Positions 32,551 through 40,483 of a stretch of 64,000 bases of DNA are shown in pieces (positions within the stretch are counted from its first letter, which is position 1; each line of letters begins with the position of its first letter). Position numbers and translations under genes: made by a program. The DNA is from Microbacterium sp. MF43 (GTDB lineage Bacteria; Actinomycetota; Actinomycetes; Actinomycetales; Microbacteriaceae). The notes beneath the pieces were generated by a model that was not told the DNA's origin, did no database searches, and saw only the letters and a program-made list of their open reading frames with translations. The DNA lies in assembly GCF_012847295.1 (NCBI RefSeq), contig NZ_JABBDY010000002.1:62001-126000 (forward strand), given 5' to 3'.

Positions 32551-34674
32551 GTGACCGCCCACGACGCCCCCGCCGAAGCATCCGCCCCCATCGCCCCGTC
32601 CCGACCGGTCGTCCGCAGCCATCATGGCGACGACGTCGAAGACCGGTACGAGTGGCTGCGCGGAAAGGACGAAGCCGAGGTGATCGCGCACCTCGAGGCA
32701 GAGAACGCCTACACGAAGTCGCGCACGGCGCACCTCGAAGCCCTCCGCACGCGCATCTTCGACGAGATCAAGGGGCGCACGCTCGAGACCGACCTCTCCG
32801 TTCCCGCCCGTCGGGGCGAGTGGTGGTACTACGGCCGCACGATCGAGGGCAAGCAGTACGGCCTCCAGTGCCGCGCACCGCTCGCGTCGCAGGACGACTG
32901 GACGCCTCCCGAGCTCTCCCCCGACATCGAGGTGCCGGGAGAGCAGGTGCTTCTCGACGCCAACGTCGAGGCGGAGGGGAACGAGTTCTTCTCGCTCGGC
33001 AGCTTCGAGATCTCCAACGACGGCACCCTCATGCTCTACGGCGTCGACGTCGCCGGCGACGAGCGATACACCGTGCGGGTCCGCAACGTCGAGACGGGCG
33101 AGCAGTTGGCCGACGAGATCCCGAACACCTTCGCCGGCGCGACCTTCTCGCCCGACGGCCGGTTCATCGTCTACACGACCGTCGACGACGCGTGGCGGCC
33201 CGACACGGTGTGGCTGCACGAGCTCGGCACGCCGGTCGAGAGCGATGAGAAGCTCTTCCATGAGCCCGACGAGCGGTACTGGGTCGGGGCGGGCTTCACG
33301 CGCAGTGACCGTTTCCTCATGATCGAGGTGGGCTCGTCGATCACGTCCGAGGAATGGCTCGTGGACGCCTCCGACCTTCGAGGCGACCCGCGGGTGGTGT
33401 GGCCGCGTCGGGAGGGCGTCGAGTACGAGTCGGCGCACGCGGTGATCGACGGCGAGGACGTGCTGTTCGTGCTGCACAACGACGGCGCCCTCGACTTCGA
33501 GCTCGTGCGGGTCGCGGCATCCGATCCCCAGGGAGCGCGCGAGGTCGTCATCGCCCACCAGCCCGGGCACCGGCTGCTCGGAGTGTCGACGTTCCGCGAC
33601 TGGGGTGTGGTCGGGTATCGCCGCGGCGGACTGCCGCGACTCGGCCTCCTCGATTACTCGGACGGCCACGTCGACGAGCTCGAGTTCGACGAGCCGCTGT
33701 ACGCCGTCGGGTCGGGAGGGAACCCCGAGTGGGCGCCCCCGCTGCTGCGCGTCGGCTACGGCTCGTTCGTCACCCCCGGCACGGTCTACGACTACGAGCT
33801 GGCCACCGGCGAGCTGCTGCTGCGCAAGCGGCAGCCGGTGCTCGGAGGGTACGACCCGGACGACTACGCGCAGGCGCGTGTGTGGGCGACCGCGCAGGAC
33901 GGCACGGACATCCCCATCTCGCTCGTGTGGAAGCGCTCGTTCGGCGACGCCGGCGCCGCGCCCCGTCCGCTGCACCTGTACGGCTACGGCTCGTACGAGC
34001 ACTCCATCGAGCCCGGCTTCTCGGTGCCCCGGCTGTCGGAGCTCGACCGCGGCGTGATCTTCGCGGTCGCTCACGTGCGCGGCGGCGGCGAGATGGGCCG
34101 TCAGTGGTACGAGGACGGCAAGCTGCTGCACAAGCGCAACACCTTCACCGATTTCGTGGACTGCGCCCGACACCTCGTCGACAGCGGCTACACGACGCCC
34201 GACCGCATGGTCGCAGAGGGCGGCTCGGCGGGCGGCCTGCTCATGGGGGCGGTGGCCAATCTCGCTCCCGAGCTCTTCGCCGGCATCCTCGCCGACGTGC
34301 CGTTCGTCGATGCCCTCACGACGATCCTCGACCCGTCGCTACCCCTCACCGTGATCGAGTGGGACGAGTGGGGCGACCCGCTGCACAACGCCGACGTGTA
34401 CGCCTACATGAAGTCGTACTCGCCGTATGAGAACGTGAGGACGGATGCCTCCTACCCCCGCATCCTCGCGGTCACATCGCTCAACGACACCCGCGTGCTC
34501 TACGTCGAACCGGCGAAGTGGGTAGCGCGCCTTCGCGAGGTCGGCGCCGACGCCCTGCTCAAGTGCGAGATGGTCGCCGGCCACGGCGGGGTCAGCGGCC
34601 GGTACAACGCGTGGCGCGAGCGCGCGTTCGAGCTCGCCTGGCTGCTGGATGTCCTCGGCGTCGCCGACGCCTGA
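32551..34674 (+). CDS. S9A-family oligopeptidase (protease II / prolyl-oligopeptidase type)
   Basis: A 707-residue two-domain peptidase. Residues 1-80 and the C-terminal 260 residues form the hydrolase domain, and the middle forms a beta-propeller. The catalytic triad is Ser559 (EGGSAGGLL), Asp646 (TSLNDTRV) and His678 (AGHGGVSGR). The glutamate in LLKCEMVAGHGG suggests oligopeptidase B (cleavage after basic residues) rather than a strict prolyl enzyme. Cytoplasmic, with no signal peptide. The gene is followed at once by repeat-rich DNA. Confidence 0.92.
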   Translation: MTAHDAPAEASAPIAPSRPVVRSHHGDDVEDRYEWLRGKDEAEVIAHLEAENAYTKSRTAHLEALRTRIFDEIKGRTLETDLSVPARRGEWWYYGRTIEGKQYGLQCRAPLASQDDWTPPELSPDIEVPGEQVLLDANVEAEGNEFFSLGSFEISNDGTLMLYGVDVAGDERYTVRVRNVETGEQLADEIPNTFAGATFSPDGRFIVYTTVDDAWRPDTVWLHELGTPVESDEKLFHEPDERYWVGAGFTRSDRFLMIEVGSSITSEEWLVDASDLRGDPRVVWPRREGVEYESAHAVIDGEDVLFVLHNDGALDFELVRVAASDPQGAREVVIAHQPGHRLLGVSTFRDWGVVGYRRGGLPRLGLLDYSDGHVDELEFDEPLYAVGSGGNPEWAPPLLRVGYGSFVTPGTVYDYELATGELLLRKRQPVLGGYDPDDYAQARVWATAQDGTDIPISLVWKRSFGDAGAAPRPLHLYGYGSYEHSIEPGFSVPRLSELDRGVIFAVAHVRGGGEMGRQWYEDGKLLHKRNTFTDFVDCARHLVDSGYTTPDRMVAEGGSAGGLLMGAVANLAPELFAGILADVPFVDALTTILDPSLPLTVIEWDEWGDPLHNADVYAYMKSYSPYENVRTDASYPRILAVTSLNDTRVLYVEPAKWVARLREVGADALLKCEMVAGHGGVSGRYNAWRERAFELAWLLDVLGVADA

Positions 34675-34691
34675 CGTCGGAGACGCCTCCC

Positions 34692-34795
34692 GTCGGCGGC
34701 GCCCGGCGACGCCTCCCGTCGGCGGCGCCCGTCGGCGGCGCCCGTCGGCGGCGCCCGTCGGCGGCGCCCGTCGGCGGCGCCCGTCGGCCGAGGCC
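34692..34795. repeat. 13-bp GC-rich tandem repeat
   Basis: The unit GTCGGCGGCGCCC repeats with an exact 13-bp period from 34718 to 34782 (five copies). A further copy starts at 34692, two periods upstream, and degenerate GTCGGCCGAGGCC copies follow. A period of 13 cannot keep a reading frame, so it is non-coding. It begins 17 nt after the oligopeptidase stop. The rest of 34675-35007 holds the left repeat cluster and the 21-bp repeats. I see no gene there. Confidence 0.8.
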
Positions 34796-34845
34796 CGTCG
34801 GCCGAGGCATCCGTCCTCCGCGCTCCTCCCCTGCCCTCTCTCGCG

Positions 34846-34917
34846 TGTCCCGAAGTTCTCGCCTCATGTCCCGAAGTCGACCGCGTGCGAGCGCCACGAC
34901 GCATCAACTTCGGGACA
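34846..34917 (+). repeat. Left 72-bp repeat cluster (TGTCCCGAAGTT family)
   Basis: Three 12-nt units: TGTCCCGAAGTT (34846-34857), TGTCCCGAAGTC (34867-34878), and the inverted AACTTCGGGACA (34906-34917). The spacers are 9 and 27 nt. The cluster at 36037-36108 has the same units with the same spacers in inverted orientation. Confidence 0.8.
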
Positions 34918-34962
34918 CGCCCCGCGGGGACGTGCCGCGCGGGGACACGCCCCGCGGGGACG
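34912..34962. repeat. 21-bp direct repeat next to the left cluster
   Basis: Two identical 21-bp copies at 34912-34932 and 34942-34962, period 30. The unit starts GGGACACGCCCCGCGGGG, and the first copy begins inside the last unit of the left 72-bp cluster. Confidence 0.6.
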
Positions 34963-35007
34963 GCGGCGCGCGGGGACGGCGGCGCCGGAACACGGCGGGG
35001 GGCGACG

Positions 35008-35931
35008 TCAGCGACCGGGGCGCCAGCCGGCCTGGGTGAGCGCGTCGCGGACTTTGCTGACAGCGGCAGCCCCATCACCGCGAAGGTGGTGATTGAGGAT
35101 CCGCACGTGATTCCAGCCCTCGGCGCGAATGCGGTCCCATCGGTCGGCGTCGCGCTCGAACTGGCGAGGATCGTGGGCATGCACGCGGCCGTCGTACTCC
35201 GCTCCGACCAGCCAGGCGGGAAAGGCCAGGTCGAGTTCGGCGACGAACCGCCCGTGCCGGTCGCGAAGCTCCCAATTCACCTGGGGCTCGGGCAGCCTCG
35301 CGTCTTCCAGGAGGAGCCTCAGCCGAGTCTCGCGCGGCGACCTCACGCCGGGTCTCGTGCGCGCGAGCGCCGCGCGCAGCAGCCCACCACACACGTCTCC
35401 CATCACGCGGATCTCAGCGCGCAGGTCGTCCGCCGACGCCAGCGGAGCCGGCCCCGAGATGAGGAAATCCGCGGCGGCGACCAGATCCTCGAACCCCCAC
35501 AACGTTCCGGCCTGGCGCCAGGCACGCGCGGGATGCTCGACGGGCAGACCGTGCAGGCTTGCCTGTGTCGCCGGTTCACGCAGCTGGAGCCGGTGCCCCA
35601 CCACACCGCTCGTCCGCGGCTCCCGCGCCGGCCGGTGCGCCGACACATGCAGGCGCAGGCGGTGCGGCCATTCCGGCGTGGGCACACCCACAAGGGCGAG
35701 TGCCGTCTCGTGACTGAAGAACTGCCAGTCCTTGAGTCGCGGGGCATAACGGAGGCAGCGCTGCACCACGTCGCCCGCTTCCGGCTCCCTCGGATGGAGT
35801 GTGCGCACGCCATAGAACGGCGCAGAGAGGTCTGACCGCGACAGTCTGTTCCTGGACACGCCCAGGCTGACGGCCGACGCTACGGCGAAGGCCTCCGGCA
35901 GGTCTTCCGGCAGCGGCTGGGGTCGGGGCAT
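35008..35931 (-). CDS. AbiEi/DUF559-like protein with a C-terminal PD-(D/E)XK-type nuclease domain
   Basis: A 307-residue protein. The N-terminal two thirds resemble the AbiEi-like proteins common in Actinobacteria. The C-terminal part (about 196-300) matches the DUF559/Vsr-like nuclease fold: Glu201 (SPRETRLRLLLED), Asp234 (FVAELDLAFP) and Glu245 with Asp247 (GAEYDGRVHA), then the family-typical RDADRWDRIRAEGWNHVRI. Family members of this layout are usually unassigned. The gene is flanked on both sides by inverted 72-bp repeat clusters. The ATG is at 35931. Base composition is like its neighbours. There is no cognate toxin or methylase gene next to it. Confidence 0.75.
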   Translation of the reverse strand: MPRPQPLPEDLPEAFAVASAVSLGVSRNRLSRSDLSAPFYGVRTLHPREPEAGDVVQRCLRYAPRLKDWQFFSHETALALVGVPTPEWPHRLRLHVSAHRPAREPRTSGVVGHRLQLREPATQASLHGLPVEHPARAWRQAGTLWGFEDLVAAADFLISGPAPLASADDLRAEIRVMGDVCGGLLRAALARTRPGVRSPRETRLRLLLEDARLPEPQVNWELRDRHGRFVAELDLAFPAWLVGAEYDGRVHAHDPRQFERDADRWDRIRAEGWNHVRILNHHLRGDGAAAVSKVRDALTQAGWRPGR

Positions 35932-36036
35932 CCACTGACACTGCCAGGTGGACGGGCGGCCCTGACGCCTCTGCCGGCGTTCCGACGGTTCTCGCGAATC
36001 CCTCCCCGCTGTGGAGGAAGCGACCCAGAGTGAGAA

Positions 36037-36108
36037 TGTCCCGAAGTTGATCGCTCGGACGTCCGTCAGCCTCCGAACTTCGGGACATGCAGCGAGAAGT
36101 TCGGGACA
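36037..36108 (-). repeat. Right 72-bp repeat cluster, inverted copy of the left one
   Basis: Units TGTCCCGAAGTT (36037-36048), AACTTCGGGACA (36076-36087) and AAGTTCGGGACA (36097-36108), with spacers of 27 and 9 nt. Read on the minus strand it matches 34846-34917 at about 30 of the first 33 positions and at the last 15. The middle differs. Confidence 0.8.
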
Positions 36109-36124
36109 CGAAACAACGGAGGGA

Positions 36125-36148
36125 CGGATGCCTCGGCCGAGGCATCCG
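36125..36148. terminator. 24-bp perfect palindrome, probable pfkA terminator / REP-like element
   Basis: CGGATGCCTCGG followed directly by CCGAGGCATCCG. It ends 11 nt beyond the pfkA stop codon (minus strand). Confidence 0.65.
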
Positions 36149-36159
36149 GACCCGAAGAC

Positions 36160-37188
36160 TCATCCGAAGAGCGCAGCGGCCTCTTCGTAGCGGTAGAGCG
36201 GCACGGAGTTGAGCTCGCCCAGCGCCTCGGCGAAGGGGACCCGCACGATGTCGGTGCCGCGCATCGCCACCATCTGGCCCCACGCGCCGTCGACGACGGC
36301 GTCCGCGGCATGCAGGCCGAGCCGGGTCGCCAGCACGCGGTCGAAGCCGGACGGCGAGCCGCCGCGCTGGATGTGGCCGAGCACCGTGGCCCGGGTCTCG
36401 ATGCCGGTGATGCGCTCGATCTCAGGCGCCAGCACCTCGCTGATGCCGCCGAGGCGCGGCCGGTTGAAGGCGTCCAGACCCTTGTCGGAGTACGCCTCGT
36501 CCTGGCCCTTGAGCTTGAAGCCCTCGGAGACGACGATCAGCGGCGCACGTCCGCGGTCGTGGGCGCGGGACACGAGCGCGGCGATCTCGTCGATCGACAT
36601 CGGCACCTCGGGGATGCAGATGGCATGCGCACCGGCGGCGACGCCGGCGTGCAGGGCGATCCACCCGACGTGCCGCCCCATCACCTCGGCGACCATGCAG
36701 CGCTGGTGCGAATCGCCCGTCGTGCGGAGGCGGTCCATCGCATCGGTGGCGATGTTGACAGCGGTGTCGAACCCGAAGGAGTAGTCGGTCGCGCGAAGGT
36801 CGTTGTCGATCGTCTTCGGGACCCCGAGCACATTGATGCCGTCGTTCGACAGGCGGTTGGCCGCGGCGAGCGTACCCTCGCCGCCGATCGCGATGATCCC
36901 GTCGAGCCGGTGGCCGTACATCGTCTTGGCGATGTTCTCGGCGCCTCCGCGCGGCCCCTCGTACGGGTTGGTGCGGCTCGTGCCCAGAATCGTGCCGCCG
37001 ACCTTCGACAGGCCCTTCACCTCGTGACGGGTCAGGGGGAAGAAGTCCCCGTCGACCACCCCGCGCCAGCCGTCGCGGATGCCGACGAACTCGAGGTCGT
37101 ACGCCGTCGTCCCCTTGAGCACGACGCCGCGGATGACCGCGTTGAGTCCGGGGCAGTCGCCGCCGCTGGTCAGGATGCCGATCTTCAT
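36160..37188 (-). CDS. pfkA: 6-phosphofructokinase
   Basis: A 342-residue group-III PFK that phosphorylates fructose 6-phosphate in glycolysis. Key regions are ILTSGGDCPGLN (phosphate donor), GGEGT (102-106), PKTIDND with catalytic Asp128, MGRHVGWIAL and GHIQRGGSP. Gly105 is the position that is Asp in pyrophosphate-dependent enzymes, and it is combined with Lys125. This suggests ATP as donor, as in streptomycete enzymes. The ATG is at 37188. It is probably monocistronic. Confidence 0.94.
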   Translation of the reverse strand: MKIGILTSGGDCPGLNAVIRGVVLKGTTAYDLEFVGIRDGWRGVVDGDFFPLTRHEVKGLSKVGGTILGTSRTNPYEGPRGGAENIAKTMYGHRLDGIIAIGGEGTLAAANRLSNDGINVLGVPKTIDNDLRATDYSFGFDTAVNIATDAMDRLRTTGDSHQRCMVAEVMGRHVGWIALHAGVAAGAHAICIPEVPMSIDEIAALVSRAHDRGRAPLIVVSEGFKLKGQDEAYSDKGLDAFNRPRLGGISEVLAPEIERITGIETRATVLGHIQRGGSPSGFDRVLATRLGLHAADAVVDGAWGQMVAMRGTDIVRVPFAEALGELNSVPLYRYEEAAALFG

Positions 37189-37291
37189 AGCTGTGTTCCT
37201 CGCTGTCGGGTGAAGAGGGTCGGCGACGCTGCCTCACCCGACATTAGTGCCGGATGCCTCCACCTGCCACACGCACGGAGCGCTGACGCGG

Positions 37292-37326
37292 CAGCGCCCG
37301 CCCTGCAGGGTGCAGGGCGGGCGCTG
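37292..37326. terminator. Terminator downstream of the SNF2 helicase gene
   Basis: 15-bp perfect stem CAGCGCCCGCCCTGC/GCAGGGCGGGCGCTG with a 5-nt loop, 18 nt past the helicase stop. Confidence 0.85.
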
Positions 37327-37344
37327 GACGAGGCGAGTGGCGGA

Positions 37345-39495
37345 TCAGTCGCCGAGCGCGCGCCGCGTGAGGTGCATGAGCGCCGACAGCTGCACGGAGT
37401 CGCTCGACTGCGGATCGACGGCCTCACCGTCGAGCGCGCGGGCGGCCAGCCCCTGCTTGGAGTCGATCAGCTCGGCGATCTTCGTGTCGATCGTGTGCGC
37501 GGCGATGATCCGCCACGCGGTGACGGGCTCATCCTGGCCGATGCGGTGAACGCGGTCGATCGCCTGCGTCTGCTCGGCCGCGGTCCACGACAACTCCGCG
37601 AGGACGACGTTGGACGACGCCTGCATGTTCACGCCGACACCCGCCGCGGTGAGCGAGCACACGGCGATGCCCACCTCGGGATCGTTGTTGAAGGCGTCGA
37701 TCGCCTGCTGACGGGCGGTCGCGGCCTGATCACCGCGGAGAGACACCGTCTTGAGGCCCGCCGCAGCGAAGTGCGCCTCGGCCTGGTCCATCACGTCGAT
37801 GTGCTTGGCGAAGAACACCACCTTGCCCACCGACCGCTGAAGCTGCACGGCGTAGTCCGCCGCGAGGAGCGCCTTCGCCTGGCCGATCTTGCGGACCATC
37901 GTGAAGACGTTCTCGGAGCCCGTGCCGGCGGCTTTGGACTCGTCGAGCTCGTTCTGCGCGACCAGGCGCACGATGTCGGCGTCGACTTCGCCCGGCGCCA
38001 GACCGCGGTCGCCGCGTGCGTCGATGATCCGGCGGTAGCGCGCCGCAAGGCGCTCCCCCAGCTCGCGCTCCGCCTGGCGGATCGAGCGCCCGAACTCGTC
38101 GTCGAGCTCGACCGGCAGATCGGCGATGAGCTTGTCGGGCAGGTCGGCCGCCACGTCCTTCTTCTTCCGGCGGACGATGCCCATCGAGATGACGGCGTCT
38201 CGGGCCTCGGGGTAGAACGCCTTGTCGGCGGGCGTCAGGCCGGTGGCGTCGAGCCGCTCCATCAGGACCGGACCCGGCTTCTCGCCCGTCGTCCACCCGA
38301 GGAACCGCCAGATCGCATCGAAGTCCTCGACGTCGTTGATCAGCGGCGTGCCCGTGAGAGCGAGGAGCAGCGGGTTGCGGACCTGCTCCCGGATACGGGC
38401 GGCGAGAGCCAGCACGTTCTGGGAACGCTGCGACGAGAGGTTCTTGATGAAGTGGGCCTCGTCGACGACCATGCCCTTCAGGCCGATGTCACCGAGCCAC
38501 GACAGGTGCCGGTCGAGCACCTCGTAGTTGACGATGAACACATCCGCGAAGGCGTCGATGTCTTCGCCGTCCCCGTGGATCACCGTGGCGCGGCGCTGCG
38601 GGGTCCAGCGCTCGACCTCTCTGGCCCAGTTCATCTTGACGACGTTGGGCACGACCGCCAGCAGCGGATAGGCGCCGGCGACCGAGGCTGCGAGGACCGA
38701 CTCGGCGGTCTTGCCGAGCCCTGGCTCGTCGGCGAGCAGGAAGCTGCGGTGGCCGTGCCGGACCGCCTCGAGGAATCGAGACTGGTGCGGCATGACCTCG
38801 AGGTTCTTCGGCGACACGCGATCGAACTCGGGGACGGGGGGAAGCTCCATCGAGGCGCTTGCACCGCCGGCGCCCATCTCGAACGCCTTGTAGAGCGGTC
38901 CCATCAGCTCCCAGCCGTCGAGGCGGCGGCGCGGGGTCTCTTTGGGGATGCGGAAGCCGAGATCCGGCGCGAGGAACGGGTTGGCCTCGCGGCGCGAGAC
39001 GACCTGCGGCGGCACGACCTGACGCTCGGCGAGCGCGGCAGGAACGACCGGGGCCGCGACCTTCGGCACGTCGGTGATGATCAGCTCGTCGGGCGGCAGC
39101 TCCGCACCGGACTCGAGGAGCCAGTCACGGCGCATGCGTCGAGCCACGGGCGAGGTGGCCTGGTCGACTTCGAGCAGCTGGATGAGCGACGTGTCACGCG
39201 CTGCGGTCTTGGCGAGGATCGTGGCGACGCCGTCGAGCCGCTTGAGGAGTTCTGCGCGCACGGCGTCGGTGATGGCGGCGTCTCCCTTCACACGGGCGCG
39301 CTCTTCGCGGACGAGGAACGCGATCACCTGGAACTTGACGCGGTTCGTCGGGCCGAGCTTGCCGCGCTGGGCCTTCGCTTCGACCTCGCGCACCTTGCGG
39401 GCGAGGATCGGGATGATGGGCGCCTCTTCGTCACGGCGCGCGGACGAGGTCTTCCGTCGTCGCTGGGACGTCTGGGCGGTTGCCGTGGGCGGCAT
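37345..39495 (-). CDS. SNF2-family DEAD/DEAH-box helicase
   Basis: A 716-residue protein with a 150-residue basic N-terminus, then SF2 motifs: Walker A LADEPGLGKTAESVLAA, DEAH box VVDEAHFIKN, motif III ALTGTPLIND and motif VI IDRVHRIGQDEPVTAWRII. It is a HepA/RapA-like dsDNA translocase that could remodel DNA-bound proteins. The ADEPGLGKT form (P for the usual M) is common in SMARCAL1-like actinobacterial proteins. The ATG at 39495 has a strong AGGAGGAG. There are no restriction or defence genes nearby, so a defence role is not supported. Confidence 0.9.
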   Translation of the reverse strand: MPPTATAQTSQRRRKTSSARRDEEAPIIPILARKVREVEAKAQRGKLGPTNRVKFQVIAFLVREERARVKGDAAITDAVRAELLKRLDGVATILAKTAARDTSLIQLLEVDQATSPVARRMRRDWLLESGAELPPDELIITDVPKVAAPVVPAALAERQVVPPQVVSRREANPFLAPDLGFRIPKETPRRRLDGWELMGPLYKAFEMGAGGASASMELPPVPEFDRVSPKNLEVMPHQSRFLEAVRHGHRSFLLADEPGLGKTAESVLAASVAGAYPLLAVVPNVVKMNWAREVERWTPQRRATVIHGDGEDIDAFADVFIVNYEVLDRHLSWLGDIGLKGMVVDEAHFIKNLSSQRSQNVLALAARIREQVRNPLLLALTGTPLINDVEDFDAIWRFLGWTTGEKPGPVLMERLDATGLTPADKAFYPEARDAVISMGIVRRKKKDVAADLPDKLIADLPVELDDEFGRSIRQAERELGERLAARYRRIIDARGDRGLAPGEVDADIVRLVAQNELDESKAAGTGSENVFTMVRKIGQAKALLAADYAVQLQRSVGKVVFFAKHIDVMDQAEAHFAAAGLKTVSLRGDQAATARQQAIDAFNNDPEVGIAVCSLTAAGVGVNMQASSNVVLAELSWTAAEQTQAIDRVHRIGQDEPVTAWRIIAAHTIDTKIAELIDSKQGLAARALDGEAVDPQSSDSVQLSALMHLTRRALGD

Positions 39496-39699
39496 GCTCC
39501 TCCTGAGCGTGAATGCCGGTCGGAAACCGGCGGTGATCGGTGGCGAGACCGAAACTGCTGCGATGCTCCCGCGGGCGGCGCGGGCGCCGTCGCGAACGCG
39601 GGACGGGAGGTTCTGGCGGACGGCCGCGGGCACTCGCTTCTGCGAGCTGCGGCAATCGTCAGCGGATTCCCTGCACCCAGTCTAGCGGACGGGAGAGGC
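39496..39699 (-). promoter_or_regulatory. Long leader/promoter region of the SNF2 helicase gene
   Basis: A TAGACT -10-like hexamer near 39685 and no gene in the 204 bp suggest a leader of about 180 nt. It has at least two hairpins: GCCGGT-CGGAA-ACCGGC (39515-39531) and CTCGC-AGAA-GCGAG. The function is unknown. Confidence 0.35.
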
Positions 39700-40344
39700 T
39701 CAGCCCCAGACCGTCGCGACGATGTCTTCGGTGTACCCGTCGGGCGAGAAGTTCAGCCACGAGGTCGACACCCAGCCGCCGCCGCCGACGTAGTGCGTCT
39801 CGCCGCTGGTGTACTCCTCGTCGTCGAGGGTGATGCCCTTCTGCTCGATCCGGCAGATCGTACCGTCGTCGAGCGACTCGCATGCGAACCCCGATGCGGC
39901 GAGCTCCGCTTCGATGAGCTCCGCCTGCTCGGAGTCCACGGCGGTGACATTCGTCGCGAGGCCGTACTCACTCGGCCCACCCCACGAGCATCGGAGGGTG
40001 GGCGCGCCGCCGTCGATGATCTGGATGAGGTCGACGTTCTGGGTCGAGAGCATCGTGACCCCCGGGTCGTTCAGCGGCGGGGCATCCGCCTCGAGCGTGG
40101 CGATCATCTCGGCCGAGTAGATCTCCTCGCACCCGCCCGGCACCTGGAAGGCGTCCGGCAGCTGGGTCTCGATCGGGGTGGGCGTCGCCGTGATGGTGGG
40201 CACCGCCGTCGGCGACGTCGATCCGCTGGGAGTGCTGCTCGGATCGGGCTCGGGCTGGCATGCCACCGTGAGGATCGCGGCCGACGTCAGCAGGAGGGCC
40301 GTGGCCGCCGATCGCAGAGCGCGCCGGCGTCGGTCGTGCAGCAT
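39700..40344 (-). CDS. Predicted lipoprotein
   Basis: A 214-residue protein with a twin-Arg-rich n-region, a hydrophobic stretch and the lipobox LTVAC-Q, so the mature protein starts at the Cys and is anchored outside the membrane. A Ser/Thr/Pro-rich linker (about 25 residues) follows, then a folded domain with four further Cys (GGCEE, LRCSW, FACES, TICRI) that could form two disulfides. Function unknown. The ATG at 40344 has GGAAGG 7 nt upstream. Confidence 0.75.
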   Translation of the reverse strand: MLHDRRRRALRSAATALLLTSAAILTVACQPEPDPSSTPSGSTSPTAVPTITATPTPIETQLPDAFQVPGGCEEIYSAEMIATLEADAPPLNDPGVTMLSTQNVDLIQIIDGGAPTLRCSWGGPSEYGLATNVTAVDSEQAELIEAELAASGFACESLDDGTICRIEQKGITLDDEEYTSGETHYVGGGGWVSTSWLNFSPDGYTEDIVATVWG

Positions 40345-40384
40345 CAAGGGTCCTTCCGCCGTCGTGTGGTCGTATCGACCCTAC

Positions 40385-40466
40385 GACGCCGGGCACGGTC
40401 GCCGGATGGCGCCGCGCCGGATGGCACGGACGCCGGGCACGGTCGCCGGATGGCGCCGCGCCGGAT
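40385..40466. repeat. 38-bp perfect direct repeat, period 44
   Basis: Identical copies at 40385-40422 and 40429-40466, starting GACGCCGGGCACGGTCGCCG. They lie between the lipoprotein start and the GDPD stop, where there is no gene. Confidence 0.8.
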
Positions 40467-40483
40467 CGCGCCGAGTGACGCCC

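Noticed and set aside
31765-34173. An 802-codon open frame on the minus strand
   Set aside because: It is opposite the S9A oligopeptidase gene, whose Ser-Asp-His triad is intact.
34846-36108. An ordinary insertion sequence
   Set aside because: Inverted repeats flank the gene, but the encoded protein has no DDE, serine or tyrosine transposase motif and I found no target-site duplication.
37345-39495. The SNF2 helicase as part of a DISARM-like or other defence island
   Set aside because: No methylase, DUF1998, PLD or other defence gene is adjacent. Neighbours are housekeeping genes.
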